From Bradyrhizobium icense (GTDB lineage: Bacteria > Pseudomonadota > Alphaproteobacteria > Rhizobiales > Xanthobacteraceae), in contig NZ_CP016428.1 of NCBI RefSeq assembly GCF_001693385.1, forward strand, positions 1,364,001 through 1,428,000: 64,000 bases of DNA. The letters are read 5' to 3'. This document shows positions 41,985 through 51,106 of the stretch, piece by piece (position 1 is the first letter of the stretch; each line of letters opens with the position of its first letter). The notes under the pieces were generated by a model. That model saw nothing but the letters and a program-made list of their open reading frames with translations, did not search any database and was not told the DNA's origin. The position numbers were made by a program, and so were the translations under genes.

Positions 41985-44831
41985 CTAACTGAGCGCTTCT
42001 GCGATCGCCGCATCGAGCGCAGACAGCCCCGATCCGAGATCGCCCTTGAGATGGACCCGCAGCGCACGCCTGCCGCGTTCGGTGAGCACGTCGAAATCGC
42101 CGCGCGCCTGCGCCGCCTTGATGATGCCGAAACTGGCCTTCTGTCCGGGCACCGGCAAATCCTCTGCATCGTCGGCCGTGATCTGCAGGAAAAGGCCGCT
42201 GTCGGGACCACCCTTATAGGCTTGGCCGGTGGAATGCAGGAAGCGCGGGCCGAATTCGGCGCAGGTTGCCAGATGGTGCGTGTCGCGCACCGCAAGCCGC
42301 ATCTTCTGCAGCGAGCCGATCGTGCCGGGATTGCGCGCGATATAGGCGAGCAGCGCGACGTAGTCGCCGCTGTCGGAGCGCGAAAGATGCGCTTTGATCC
42401 AGGAGCCGAGCGTGCCGTCGGCGCCTGCCTTGCGCAGCTCGGCCGCGTTGTGCTCGTCAGTGAAAAGATCAGCCTCGTCGGTCGAAACGACAGGCGTCTC
42501 CGCCGGGAGCGAGCCGGTCTTCTCGAATGCACCCGTCAGCTCGCGCGTCTTGATCTTGGCCGCTTCCACATCAGGCTGGTTGAACGGATTTATGCCGAGG
42601 ATTGCACCCGCGACAGCGGTCGCCATCTCAAACCGGAAAAACTCCTGGCCGATGTGGTCGATCGACTTCATGACGATGCGAACCACGGGATGTCCGGCCG
42701 CCTCGAGCGCCTTGAGCCGATCATCATGCGAGGCGTCGTCCTCGCCTTCGGTCCTAATATCGATGAAGAAGCGGTCGTCGCCGTAAAGCGAGGGACCGCC
42801 GAGCGGCTCGCCGTCGATCGGGATCAGGCCCTTGCCGTCCTTGCCGGTGGATTCCGCAATCAGTTGCTCAGCCCAGGCGCCGAAATCGGCGATCTTCTGC
42901 GACGAGGTGATCGTCACCTTGTCGCGGCCTTCGAGGCCGGCAAGGCCCATGGCGAGCCCAAGCTGCACACCCGGATTTTCGTGCGGCGGCACGTCGGCGC
43001 CACAGGAGCGCACCATCGCGAGCGCGTGCGTGATCAGGCCGCGAACGTCGATGCCGGCGACAGCCGCCGGCACCAGTCCGAACGGCGACAACACGGAATA
43101 GCGTCCGCCGATCGTGGGATCGCCATGGAAGATGCGGGCAAAGCCTTGGCTGATTGCTGTCTTCTCCAGCGACGAGCCGGGATCGGTGACCGCGATGAAG
43201 CGATGTCCGGCCTTGTCCTTGCCGATGGTCTCGGTGACGCGATCGAAGAAGTAATCCTTCATCACGTTCGGCTCGGTGGTGCCGCCGGATTTGCTGGAGA
43301 CGATGAACAGCGTGTGGGCGAGGTCGACGGTCTCCTCCATCGCCTGCACCTGCGCGGGATCGGTGGAATCGAGCACGTGCAGCTTCGGGAAACCGGATTT
43401 CTTGGCAAACGTCTCCGCCAGCACCTCCGGTCCGAGGCTCGATCCGCCCATGCCGAGCACGACCGCGTCGCTGAAATTCTGCCCCTTCACGCGGCGGGCA
43501 AAATCCTCGTAGTCGGCAATGTTGGCGGCGGCCGCGCTGTTCAACCAGCCCAGCCATTTGTTCTCGTCGTCATCGGTCCAGACCGACTTGTCCTTTAGCC
43601 AAAGCCTTCGGATTTTGGCCGATGCGCGCCACTCCTCGGTGCTGTTCTCGACGGCTTTGCGGATGCCATCGCCGAGCGCGAGTTGCTGCCGGTCGATGCC
43701 GCCGTCGAGCGAGGTTGCGCGCTTGTAGGCGACCGCGCCATAGAGCTTGTCGGCAGAGTCCGCGAACAGCTTGACGCCGTCCTTGACCAGCTCGGCCGTG
43801 ATGGCGTCGAGCGAGATGCCGGAATTTTCGAGCTCTTCCAGCACGCGGCGCGCGTCCTCGATATTCTCCTCGAGGCTGTCCCTCACTGTGCCGTGGTCGC
43901 GGAATGCATCGAGCGTTGCCGGCGGCACGGTGTTGACGGTGTTGGGACCGATCAGCTCCTCGACATACAGCACGTCGCTATAGTCCTTGTTCTTGGTGCC
44001 GGTGGAGGCCCACAGCAGCCGCTGCGGCTTGGCGCCCCTGGCGGCAAGCTTCTCCCAGCGCGGGCCTGCGAACAGCCGCTTGTAGTCCTGATAGGCGAGC
44101 TTGGCGTTGGCGATCGCGACCTTGCCTTTCAGCGCGCTCAGCCGCTCCCTTTCGCCCGGGTCATTGGCCCTCGCGATCTTCTCGTCGAGCTGCTTGTCGA
44201 CCGCAGTATCGATGCGGCTGACGAAGAAAGACGCGACACTGGCGACGGGCGCGGGATCGCCGCCCTCGGCGACGTATTTTTCCAGGCCAGCAATATACGC
44301 CTCCGCAACCTCGCGATAGACGGCTTGCGAGAACAGCAGTGTGATGTTGATGCTGATGCCTTCGCCGATCAGATGTTCGATCGCGGGCAGGCCTTCGGGC
44401 GTGGCCGGCACCTTCACCATCAAGTTCTGCCGATTGACATCCTTCCAGAGCCGTCGGGCTTCCGCAATGGTACCCTTGGTATCCATCGCCAAATAGGGCG
44501 AGACCTCGAGGCTGACGAAGCCGTCGTTTCCGTTCAAATGGTCGTACACCGGACGCAGCACGTCGGCAGCGTTCTGGATGTCCTCGACGGCGAGCGTCTC
44601 GAACAGGTCGGCGACGGGGCGGTCGCCCGCTTTCAGGGCGCGGCTGATGGCGCCGTCATATTCGTCCGAACTGCCTATAGCCTTTTCGAAGATCGAAGGA
44701 TTCGACGTCACGCCCTTGACGCCGTCGGTATCGATCAGCGCCTTGAGGTCGCCCTTGGCGACGAAGCCGCGGGCGAGGAAGTCCAGCCAGATTGCCTGGC
44801 CATGATTTTCGAGTGCTTTGACGGGATTCAT
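41985..44831 (-). CDS. tal-pgi: Bifunctional transaldolase/phosphoglucose isomerase
   Basis: A 948-residue fusion. Residues 1-365: transaldolase with GVKGVTSNPSIFEKAIGSSD, FVSLEVSPYLAMDT and the Schiff-base lysine region RQNLMVKVPATPEGLPAIEH. Residues about 375-948: phosphoglucose isomerase with VVLGMGGSSLGPEVLAETFA, FIVSSKSGGTTEPNVMKDYF and ITSSQKIADFGAWAEQL. It joins the non-oxidative pentose branch to glucose-6-phosphate/fructose-6-phosphate exchange. First gene of the six-gene operon. Confidence 0.95.
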   Translation of the reverse strand: MNPVKALENHGQAIWLDFLARGFVAKGDLKALIDTDGVKGVTSNPSIFEKAIGSSDEYDGAISRALKAGDRPVADLFETLAVEDIQNAADVLRPVYDHLNGNDGFVSLEVSPYLAMDTKGTIAEARRLWKDVNRQNLMVKVPATPEGLPAIEHLIGEGISINITLLFSQAVYREVAEAYIAGLEKYVAEGGDPAPVASVASFFVSRIDTAVDKQLDEKIARANDPGERERLSALKGKVAIANAKLAYQDYKRLFAGPRWEKLAARGAKPQRLLWASTGTKNKDYSDVLYVEELIGPNTVNTVPPATLDAFRDHGTVRDSLEENIEDARRVLEELENSGISLDAITAELVKDGVKLFADSADKLYGAVAYKRATSLDGGIDRQQLALGDGIRKAVENSTEEWRASAKIRRLWLKDKSVWTDDDENKWLGWLNSAAAANIADYEDFARRVKGQNFSDAVVLGMGGSSLGPEVLAETFAKKSGFPKLHVLDSTDPAQVQAMEETVDLAHTLFIVSSKSGGTTEPNVMKDYFFDRVTETIGKDKAGHRFIAVTDPGSSLEKTAISQGFARIFHGDPTIGGRYSVLSPFGLVPAAVAGIDVRGLITHALAMVRSCGADVPPHENPGVQLGLAMGLAGLEGRDKVTITSSQKIADFGAWAEQLIAESTGKDGKGLIPIDGEPLGGPSLYGDDRFFIDIRTEGEDDASHDDRLKALEAAGHPVVRIVMKSIDHIGQEFFRFEMATAVAGAILGINPFNQPDVEAAKIKTRELTGAFEKTGSLPAETPVVSTDEADLFTDEHNAAELRKAGADGTLGSWIKAHLSRSDSGDYVALLAYIARNPGTIGSLQKMRLAVRDTHHLATCAEFGPRFLHSTGQAYKGGPDSGLFLQITADDAEDLPVPGQKASFGIIKAAQARGDFDVLTERGRRALRVHLKGDLGSGLSALDAAIAEALS

Positions 44832-45187
44832 GGTGCCTGTTCTGTTCGGTCGATTTTTGGGCTTCCGGCAGCTTTCGGGGGTGGGGCCGGAAAGTCAACA
44901 TTTGGTTGGCCATGCAGCCGGACGGCTCCGGGACGACAACGCCATTGGTTCCGGTTCGATCCCGGAGAAAGCTATTCTTGCCGGCCGCGATACCGCCGGA
45001 CCGATCGAACAGCCTTCGGAAGGGCGACACCAACCGGCACATGCACGAAGTCGTGATGGAGCCGTCGTGAGCCGTCGTTTCTCGCCCCGGGCTGTCTCAA
45101 TCAGCGCGATGGAGCTGGCGAAAGTGCGGCGAGCAAATTGTCCAAATGAGCGATCAACATGAATTGTTCGCGTCAATCGGCAACGCC
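44832..45187. other. Gene-free stretch upstream of tal-pgi
   Basis: About 356 bases between the tal-pgi start and the decayed dsrE end. Short frames on both strands lack conserved motifs and good ribosome sites. Must include the promoter of the tal-pgi operon; I cannot assign one. No EcfG-type pair was found here. Confidence 0.5.
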
Positions 45188-45390
45188 TCAGGGCCTCAGG
45201 TAGAGATATCCCTGCGATTGCAGCTCGGCGATGCGCACCACGCCGCCGCGGTCAGCGGCAATAAAGCCCGGCAGCAAATCCTTCAGCGCGACGTTCTGCG
45301 ACTTCATAGTGTTGCCACAGGCGGCGAGCTCGATTCCGGCTTTGGAGAACTTACCGACATGTCGTGAAAGGTCGGGATTGGCGGAAGCCG
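45188..45390 (-). pseudogene. 3' fragment of a DsrE-family gene
   Basis: One frame reads ANPDLSRHVGKFSKAGIELA, then ACGNTMKSQNVALKDLLPGF, then GVVRIAELQSQGYLYLRP and stops. This is the typical C-terminal part of small DsrE/DsrF-like sulfur-relay proteins, but the N-terminal half and any start codon are missing: the frame runs upstream into the remnant of a different gene. About 65 codons survive. Reading the region as one gene is not possible without frame changes. Confidence 0.75.
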
Positions 45391-45822
45391 ATCGCGGCGC
45401 GTTTATCGTCTTTCATCGCCACTTCAATGCCAACGCCTTCGCAATTGACGCTGCAACCGAGACGAATTTCGCCGCCAGTGTTTTCGGCGACAATGTGATT
45501 GCAATAGCCTGGAATCGAAATTGCCCGCGCGGTGGCGATATTTGAAGCCGAGGCGGAAGGAATAATTCACGGTCTTGTCTTCCGGCGCGTCTTCGGCCGT
45601 CACCAGCAGCTTCATCGTGCTGACTTTCTGCTTCGGATGCTGCGCCAGATGGTTGGCGTCATAACGACGCACGAAGCAGGCATAGGTCTTTTTGGTTGAG
45701 CGGGCCGCCGAACATTCGGGCATCGAATGGGCCGGCTCTGGCCTTGTCGACACCGTCCTGGGCGTGACAGGCACCGCCTCCGACGAGGGAGGCAACGGCG
45801 GTGACGACCAGAGATATTTCAT
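45391..45822 (-). pseudogene. Frameshifted, 3'-truncated gene for a secreted hypothetical protein
   Basis: Three indels are visible. The ATG frame gives MKYLW and then loses sense, but with one base restored near 45810 it reads VVTAVASLVGGGACHAQDGV, a signal peptide. At a five-T run (45689-45693) an extra base moves the frame back to KTYACFVRRYDANHLAQHPK and LLVTAEDAPEDKTVNYSFRL. Near 45511 another single-base loss shifts to PGYCNHIVAENTGGEIRLGC, which ends where the DsrE fragment begins. The ancestor was a secreted protein of unknown role; I do not recognise a named family. Confidence 0.7.
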
Positions 45823-46330
45823 GGCAGACTCGGATTAAACGCGCGGCATATTACTTTAGTTGCAGGGTGGCGCCGGGAGCGTTCAAACGCGCAGGTTCGC
45901 GACTGGCCCTGACGGATATTTGGCCATTTTGCGTCAGCGCGGCCCGCCCAAAAGGCCTGAATGCGCGATAAATGCGGCGTTTATCCCCCGTTCAGAGCCC
46001 GGGAGTGCAGCCTTTGCTGCCTTGGCCTTGCCCAGGCCGACGCAGATTTGAGCCCCGCACCTGCTCACAATCCTTAAAATACCCCTTACATATTGCTCAG
46101 TACTTCCCCGGTGAAAAATGTTGCTGCGCGGTTACAACGCGAGCGAAATGGCACCGTATCTTTACGAGGTGGAGGCCCTTAGCATGAGTATTGCATTGCA
46201 TTGTGAAGCCGCTCGCGTGTCCAATCGTCATATGTGCTGACGGTGATTCGCGAACGGAAGCTGAGACGCTCCGATACTGGAACCCTAGTGGTGCGTCCGG
46301 CATTTACAGGTGACCATGGAGAGACGGATC
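45823..46330. other. Long leader/intergenic region before prkA
   Basis: 508 bases with no supportable gene. It has short dyads (CTGACG...CGTCAG around 45910-45940; GATAAA-TGCGGCG-TTTATC around 45967-45985) and an AT-richer patch (CTTAAAATACCCCTTACATA) about 250 bases before prkA that may hold its promoter. A GGAAC at 46277-46281 lacks a correctly spaced CGTT. Confidence 0.4.
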
Positions 46331-48274
46331 ATGTACAACGATTCTCTGTTCAATGCTTTCGCCCGGTCCTTCGAAGCTAGAAGCCAGACCGACATGTCGA
46401 TGGCGGAATATCTCGAGTCGTGTCGAAACGATCCGATGCGATATGCCAACGCGACCGAACGACTACTAGCTGCGATCGGCGAGCCTCAGATGATCGACAC
46501 GGCCAAGGACCCTCGCCTTGGCCGTATCTTTTTGAATCGCACGATGCGGCTCTATCCGGCCTTCGCCGGCTTCTACGGCATGGAAGACACGATCGAACGC
46601 ATCGTCGGGTTCTTCCGCCACGCGGCGCAGGGCCTCGAAGAGCGCAAGCAGATCCTCTATCTGTTGGGACCCGTCGGCGGCGGAAAGTCGTCGCTCGCCG
46701 AGCGCCTCAAGTCGTTGATGGAAGTCCATCCCATCTACGTGTTGAAGGCCGGCGAGGAGCTTAGCCCCGTGTTCGAAAGCCCGCTCAGCCTGTTCGATCC
46801 GGATTCGCTGGGGCCGATGCTTGAGGAGAAGTACGGCATTCCGCGTCGTCGTCTCACCGGATTGATGAGTCCGTGGTGCTACAAGCGCCTCGAGGCGTTC
46901 GGTGGCGACATCTCGCAATTCCGTGTCGCCAAGATCCAACCGTCGCGGCTGCGGCAGATCGCGATCGCAAAGACCGAACCCGGAGACGAAAACAACCAGG
47001 ACATCTCGTCACTGGTCGGCAAGGTCGACATCCGCAAGCTGGAGACCTTCGCCCAGAACGATCCCGATGCCTACAGCTATTCGGGCGGCCTCAACCGCGC
47101 CAACCAGGGCATTCTCGAATTCGTCGAGATGTTCAAGGCGCCGATCAAGATGCTGCACCCGCTGCTGACGGCGACGCAGGAGGGCAACTATATCGGGACC
47201 GAGAACATCGGTGCGATCCCCTTCAACGGCGTCATTCTGGCCCACTCCAACGAGGCCGAATGGACAAGCTTCAAAGCCAACAAGAACAATGAGGCGTTCA
47301 TCGACCGTATCTGCGTCATCAAGGTGCCGTACGTCCTGCGGGTCACCGAAGAACAGAAGATCTATGAGAAGCTGATCCAGAGCTCCGAACTGGCCACCGC
47401 GCCGTGCGCTCCGGCCACGCTGGAAACGATGGCGCGCTTCTCGGTGATGTCGCGGTTGCGCAAGCACGAGAATTCGACCGTGTTCGCCAAGATGCGGATC
47501 TACGACGGTGAAAGCCTGAAGGAATCCGATCCGAAGGCGCGCAGCGTTCAGGAATACAGGGATGCTGCCGGCGTCGATGAAGGCATGGACGGGGTTTCGA
47601 CCCGCTTCGCCTTCAAGGTTCTTGCCGCGACCTTCAATCATGACACCAATGAGGTCGGTGCCGACGCGGTCCACCTGATGTACACGCTGGAGCAGGCGAT
47701 CCGGCGCGAGCAGCTTCCCGACGAAGTCGAGAAGCGTTACCTCGAATTCATCAAGGCCGAACTGGCGCCGCGCTATGCCGAATTCATCGGACATGAGATC
47801 CAGAAGGCGTATCTCGAATCCTATGCGGATTACGGCCAGAACCTGTTCGATCGCTATGTCGACTATGCCGATGCCTGGATCGAGGATCAGGACTTCAAGG
47901 ATCCGGACACCGGACAACTGCTCGATCGCGACCTGCTCAATCAGGAGTTGACCAAGATCGAAAAGCCGGCCGGCATTGCCAACCCCAAGGACTTCCGCAA
48001 CGAGGTCGTCAAGTTCTCGCTGCGGTCGCGTGCCCAGAACAGCGGCAAGAACCCGGCGTGGACCAGTTACGAAAAGATCCGGGAAGTGATAGAGAAGCGA
48101 ATATTCTCGCAAGTAGAGGACCTGCTTCCCGTCATTTCGTTCGGCTCCAAGAAGGACGGTGACACCGAGAAGAAACATGGTGAGTTTGTCGCGCGCATGG
48201 TCGAGCGCGGCTATACCGAGCGGCAAGTCCGCAGGCTGGTCGAGTGGTACATGCGCGTGAAACAGGCTGGCTGA
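46331..48274 (+). CDS. prkA: PrkA-family serine protein kinase (YeaG-like)
   Basis: A 647-residue protein: an AAA+ domain with Walker A GPVGGGKSSLAERL (residues 113-120 core), LSPVFESPLSLFDPDSLGPM, GVILAHSNEAEWTSFKANKN (sensor region), and a C-terminal PrkA kinase-like domain. Start at ATG 46331 gives MYNDSLFNAFARSFEARSQT; GGAGAG lies seven bases upstream, inside an alternative in-frame ATG at 46316, so the later start is better supported. Family members respond to nutrient stress and are co-encoded with YeaH and SpoVR, as here. Confidence 0.95.
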   Translation: MYNDSLFNAFARSFEARSQTDMSMAEYLESCRNDPMRYANATERLLAAIGEPQMIDTAKDPRLGRIFLNRTMRLYPAFAGFYGMEDTIERIVGFFRHAAQGLEERKQILYLLGPVGGGKSSLAERLKSLMEVHPIYVLKAGEELSPVFESPLSLFDPDSLGPMLEEKYGIPRRRLTGLMSPWCYKRLEAFGGDISQFRVAKIQPSRLRQIAIAKTEPGDENNQDISSLVGKVDIRKLETFAQNDPDAYSYSGGLNRANQGILEFVEMFKAPIKMLHPLLTATQEGNYIGTENIGAIPFNGVILAHSNEAEWTSFKANKNNEAFIDRICVIKVPYVLRVTEEQKIYEKLIQSSELATAPCAPATLETMARFSVMSRLRKHENSTVFAKMRIYDGESLKESDPKARSVQEYRDAAGVDEGMDGVSTRFAFKVLAATFNHDTNEVGADAVHLMYTLEQAIRREQLPDEVEKRYLEFIKAELAPRYAEFIGHEIQKAYLESYADYGQNLFDRYVDYADAWIEDQDFKDPDTGQLLDRDLLNQELTKIEKPAGIANPKDFRNEVVKFSLRSRAQNSGKNPAWTSYEKIREVIEKRIFSQVEDLLPVISFGSKKDGDTEKKHGEFVARMVERGYTERQVRRLVEWYMRVKQAG

Positions 48275-48287
48275 GGCGGATGAAAAC

Positions 48288-49565
48288 GTGGCCATTCACA
48301 TCGTCGACCGGCGCCTGAACCCAGGCAGCAAGAGTCTCGAGAATCGCCAGCGCTTTCTGCGCAGAGCTAAGGCGCTGGTCCAGGGAGCCGTGAAAAAATC
48401 GTCGCAGAGCCGGGACATCAAGGATGTCCTGGAAGGCGGCGAGGTCAGCGTGCCGATCGACGGCATGGACGAGCCGCGCTTTCGCCGCGAAGGCGGCACG
48501 CGCGACATGGTGCTGCCTGGAAACAAGAAGTTCGTCGAAGGTGATATCTTGCCGCGACCAAACCAGAGCGGCGGCAAGGGAAGAGGGGCGGGCGAGGGCG
48601 ACAGCGAAGATACGTTCCGCTTCGTTCTCAGCCGCGACGAGTTTGTCGACCTGTTCCTGGACGACCTGGAATTGCCTGATCTTGCCAAGCGAAAGCTGGC
48701 CGAGGTGGAGAGCGAAGGCATTCGTCGGGCGGGCTACACGACATCCGGATCGCCCGCCAATATCTCGGTGAGCCGAACGGTAAGTCGCGCTCTGGCGCGG
48801 CGCGTTGCGCTACGGCGACCGAGGCCGGAGGTGCTGGAGGCCCTTGAAGCGGAGCTGTCGGATTGCAGCGAGGAGCGTCGCGCCGAACTCATGGCCGAAA
48901 TCGAGGCCCTGAAGGCAAAGATGCAACGCATCCCGTTCATCGATCCGATCGACATCCGCTACCGGCGTTTCGAGACGGTACCGAAGCCCGTGGCGCAGGC
49001 CGTGATGTTCTGCCTGATGGACGTCTCCGGTTCGATGACCGAGCATATGAAGGATCTCGCCAAGCGCTTCTATATGCTGCTCTACGTCTTCCTGAAGCGG
49101 CGGTACCGCCACGTCGAGATCGTTTTCATCCGGCATACCGACCGGGCCGAAGAGGTCGACGAGCAGACGTTCTTTTACGGGCCGGCTTCCGGAGGCACGC
49201 TGGTGTCGAGCGCGCTGCAGGCCATGCATGAGATCGTACGGTCGCGGTTCCGGCCGGCTGACTGGAACATCTACGCTGCACAGGCTTCCGACGGCGACAA
49301 TTCGTACGCGGACGGCGAGGTCACGGGCCGGCTCCTGACCGACAACATCCTGCCGGTCACCCAGTTTTTTGCCTATCTGGAAGTCGGCCAGGAAAACGGC
49401 CTATCCTACGAAATGCCCAATTCGGCGCTCTGGACCCTCTACGAGGGCCTGCGCGCCGGCGGCGCGCCGCTGTCGATGCGCAAGGTCAACGAACGCAGCG
49501 AGATCTTCCCGGTATTTCACGATCTCTTCCAGCGTCGCGGCCCGCAGGAAAGGACGGCATCATGA
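48288..49565 (+). CDS. YeaH/YhbH family protein (DUF444, von Willebrand A-like)
   Basis: A 425-residue protein starting at GTG with IHIVDRRLNPGSKSLENRQR. It has the DUF444 layout: a basic N-terminal part, a charged middle (AELSDCSEERRAELMAEIEA), then a VWA-like domain with MIDAS motif FCLMDVSGSMTEHMKDLAKR and RHTDRAEEVDEQTFFYGPAS, GGTLVSSAL. E. coli YeaH works with the kinase YeaG in the starvation response. Thirteen bases after prkA; the next gene starts inside its last codons (ATGA). Confidence 0.94.
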   Translation: MAIHIVDRRLNPGSKSLENRQRFLRRAKALVQGAVKKSSQSRDIKDVLEGGEVSVPIDGMDEPRFRREGGTRDMVLPGNKKFVEGDILPRPNQSGGKGRGAGEGDSEDTFRFVLSRDEFVDLFLDDLELPDLAKRKLAEVESEGIRRAGYTTSGSPANISVSRTVSRALARRVALRRPRPEVLEALEAELSDCSEERRAELMAEIEALKAKMQRIPFIDPIDIRYRRFETVPKPVAQAVMFCLMDVSGSMTEHMKDLAKRFYMLLYVFLKRRYRHVEIVFIRHTDRAEEVDEQTFFYGPASGGTLVSSALQAMHEIVRSRFRPADWNIYAAQASDGDNSYADGEVTGRLLTDNILPVTQFFAYLEVGQENGLSYEMPNSALWTLYEGLRAGGAPLSMRKVNERSEIFPVFHDLFQRRGPQERTAS

Positions 49566-51106
49566 CCGCGACCGACGAGTTGCTGTTCGACGGGGCCGAC
49601 TGGGACTTCCGGACGCTGCAGCGGATCTGCGATGCCTGCGAGCAGATTGCGCGGGACGAATTGGGGCTCGACGTCTATCCCAACCAGATCGAGGTCATCA
49701 CCGCCGAGCAGATGCTGGACGCCTATTCGTCCGTCGGCATGCCGCTGTTCTACAAGCATTGGTCGTTCGGCAAGCACTTCGCCTTTCAGGAGGCGTCCTA
49801 CCGCAAGGGGCTGATGGGGCTGGCCTACGAGATCGTCATCAACTCCTCGCCGTGCATATCCTACCTGATGGAGGAAAACACCGCGACGATGCAGACGCTC
49901 GTCATCGCGCATGCCGCCTTCGGCCACAATCATTTCTTCAAGAACAACTATCTGTTCAAGCAATGGACCGATGCCGACGGCATTCTCGACTATCTCGAAT
50001 TCGCCAAGCGCTATGTGGCGCACTGCGAGGAGCGCCATGGCCGGCTGGCGGTCGAGCATACGCTCGACGCCGCGCACGCCTTGATGTCGCACGGCATCGA
50101 TCGCTATCCCGGCAAGAAGAGCCTCGATCTTCGCGCGGAGGAAAAGCGGGCGGGCAGGCGCCGTGCCCACGAGGAGAGCGCCTTCAACGATCTGTGGCGC
50201 ACCGTTCCGACCGGCCCGGCCAAGAGCGGCGCGGTACTGGATGTCGAACGCCGTCGCCAGATGCTCGGTCTGCCGCAGGAAAACCTGCTGTATTTTCTCG
50301 AGAAGACGGCGCCGCGGCTGAAGCCCTGGCAACGCGAAATACTGCGGATCGTACGGAACATCGCGCAGTATTTCTATCCGCAGAGCCAGACCAAGGTGAT
50401 GAACGAGGGCACGGCAACCTACGTTCACTATCGTATCATGAGCCGGCTGCACGAGCAGGGGCGGCTGACGGACGGTAATTTCCTCGAATTCCTGCAGTCG
50501 CACACCAACGTCGTGTTCCAGCCCGAGTTCGACGATCCGCGCTATTCCGGCTTCAATCCCTATGCGCTGGGATTTGCGATGATGCAGGACATCGAGCGCA
50601 TCGTCACCGACCCGGACGACGAGGATCGCGAGTGGTTCCCGGATGTCGCCGGGAAGGGCGATGCGATGGCGGTGCTGCGCGACATCTGGGCCAATTATCG
50701 CGATGAGAGCTTCATCAGCCAGTTCATGAGCCCACGGCTGATGCGGCACTTCCGCCTCTTCCACCTGCATGACGATCCGGAGGAGCGCGCCGGTATCCTG
50801 GTTGACGCCATCCACGACGAGCGCGGCTACCGCCGGCTGCGGCGCGAACTGGCGCGGCAGTACGACGTCGGTTTCATCGACCCGAACATCGAAGTCGTCG
50901 ATGTCGACCTTGCCGGCGATCGTCGCCTGATGTTGCGCCATACCGTGGTGAAGGGTGCCCAGCTCACCGAGGCCGATACCAAGCGTGTCCTCCAGCATCT
51001 TGCCGATCTCTGGAGCTACGACGTATCTCTCGTCGAGGCTGATGCGTCCGGCACGGTCTTGAAGGAGTATGTCGCGCACCCGCGGAATATCGCCGCGGCA
51101 GCATAG
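49562..51106 (+). CDS. SpoVR family protein (YcgB-like)
   Basis: A 514-residue protein with DWDFRTLQRICDACEQIARD, GMPLFYKHWSFGKHFAFQEA, YEIVINSSPCISYLMEENT and MVIAHAAFGHNHFFKNNYLF-like blocks, and MNEGTATYVHYRIMSRLHEQ (an HExH-like pattern is absent; the conserved region is MNEGxA). These are standard for SpoVR/YcgB proteins, whose biochemical role is unknown though they accompany PrkA/YeaH. Its stop touches the stop of korB with no base between. Confidence 0.93.
   Translation: MTATDELLFDGADWDFRTLQRICDACEQIARDELGLDVYPNQIEVITAEQMLDAYSSVGMPLFYKHWSFGKHFAFQEASYRKGLMGLAYEIVINSSPCISYLMEENTATMQTLVIAHAAFGHNHFFKNNYLFKQWTDADGILDYLEFAKRYVAHCEERHGRLAVEHTLDAAHALMSHGIDRYPGKKSLDLRAEEKRAGRRRAHEESAFNDLWRTVPTGPAKSGAVLDVERRRQMLGLPQENLLYFLEKTAPRLKPWQREILRIVRNIAQYFYPQSQTKVMNEGTATYVHYRIMSRLHEQGRLTDGNFLEFLQSHTNVVFQPEFDDPRYSGFNPYALGFAMMQDIERIVTDPDDEDREWFPDVAGKGDAMAVLRDIWANYRDESFISQFMSPRLMRHFRLFHLHDDPEERAGILVDAIHDERGYRRLRRELARQYDVGFIDPNIEVVDVDLAGDRRLMLRHTVVKGAQLTEADTKRVLQHLADLWSYDVSLVEADASGTVLKEYVAHPRNIAAAA

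Noticed and set aside
38646..43598. Plus-strand open frame of 1650 codons antisense to the pentose phosphate operon
   Set aside because: It runs against six well-recognised genes with intact motifs; in GC-rich DNA the antisense frame of biased codons stays open. No domain or ribosome site supports it.
44818..45162. 114-codon plus-strand and 93-codon minus-strand frames upstream of tal-pgi
   Set aside because: No similarity that I can recognise, no credible ribosome site, no domain.
45424..45822. A single 132-residue gene in this place
   Set aside because: The predicted peptide mixes signal-less N-terminus and Arg/His-rich tail; adjusting three indels gives coherent protein segments in other frames, so it was called as a pseudogene.
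46277..46305. EcfG-type promoter for prkA from the GGAAC at 46277
   Set aside because: At 16 or 17 bases spacing the following bases are GCAT or CATT, not CGTT.
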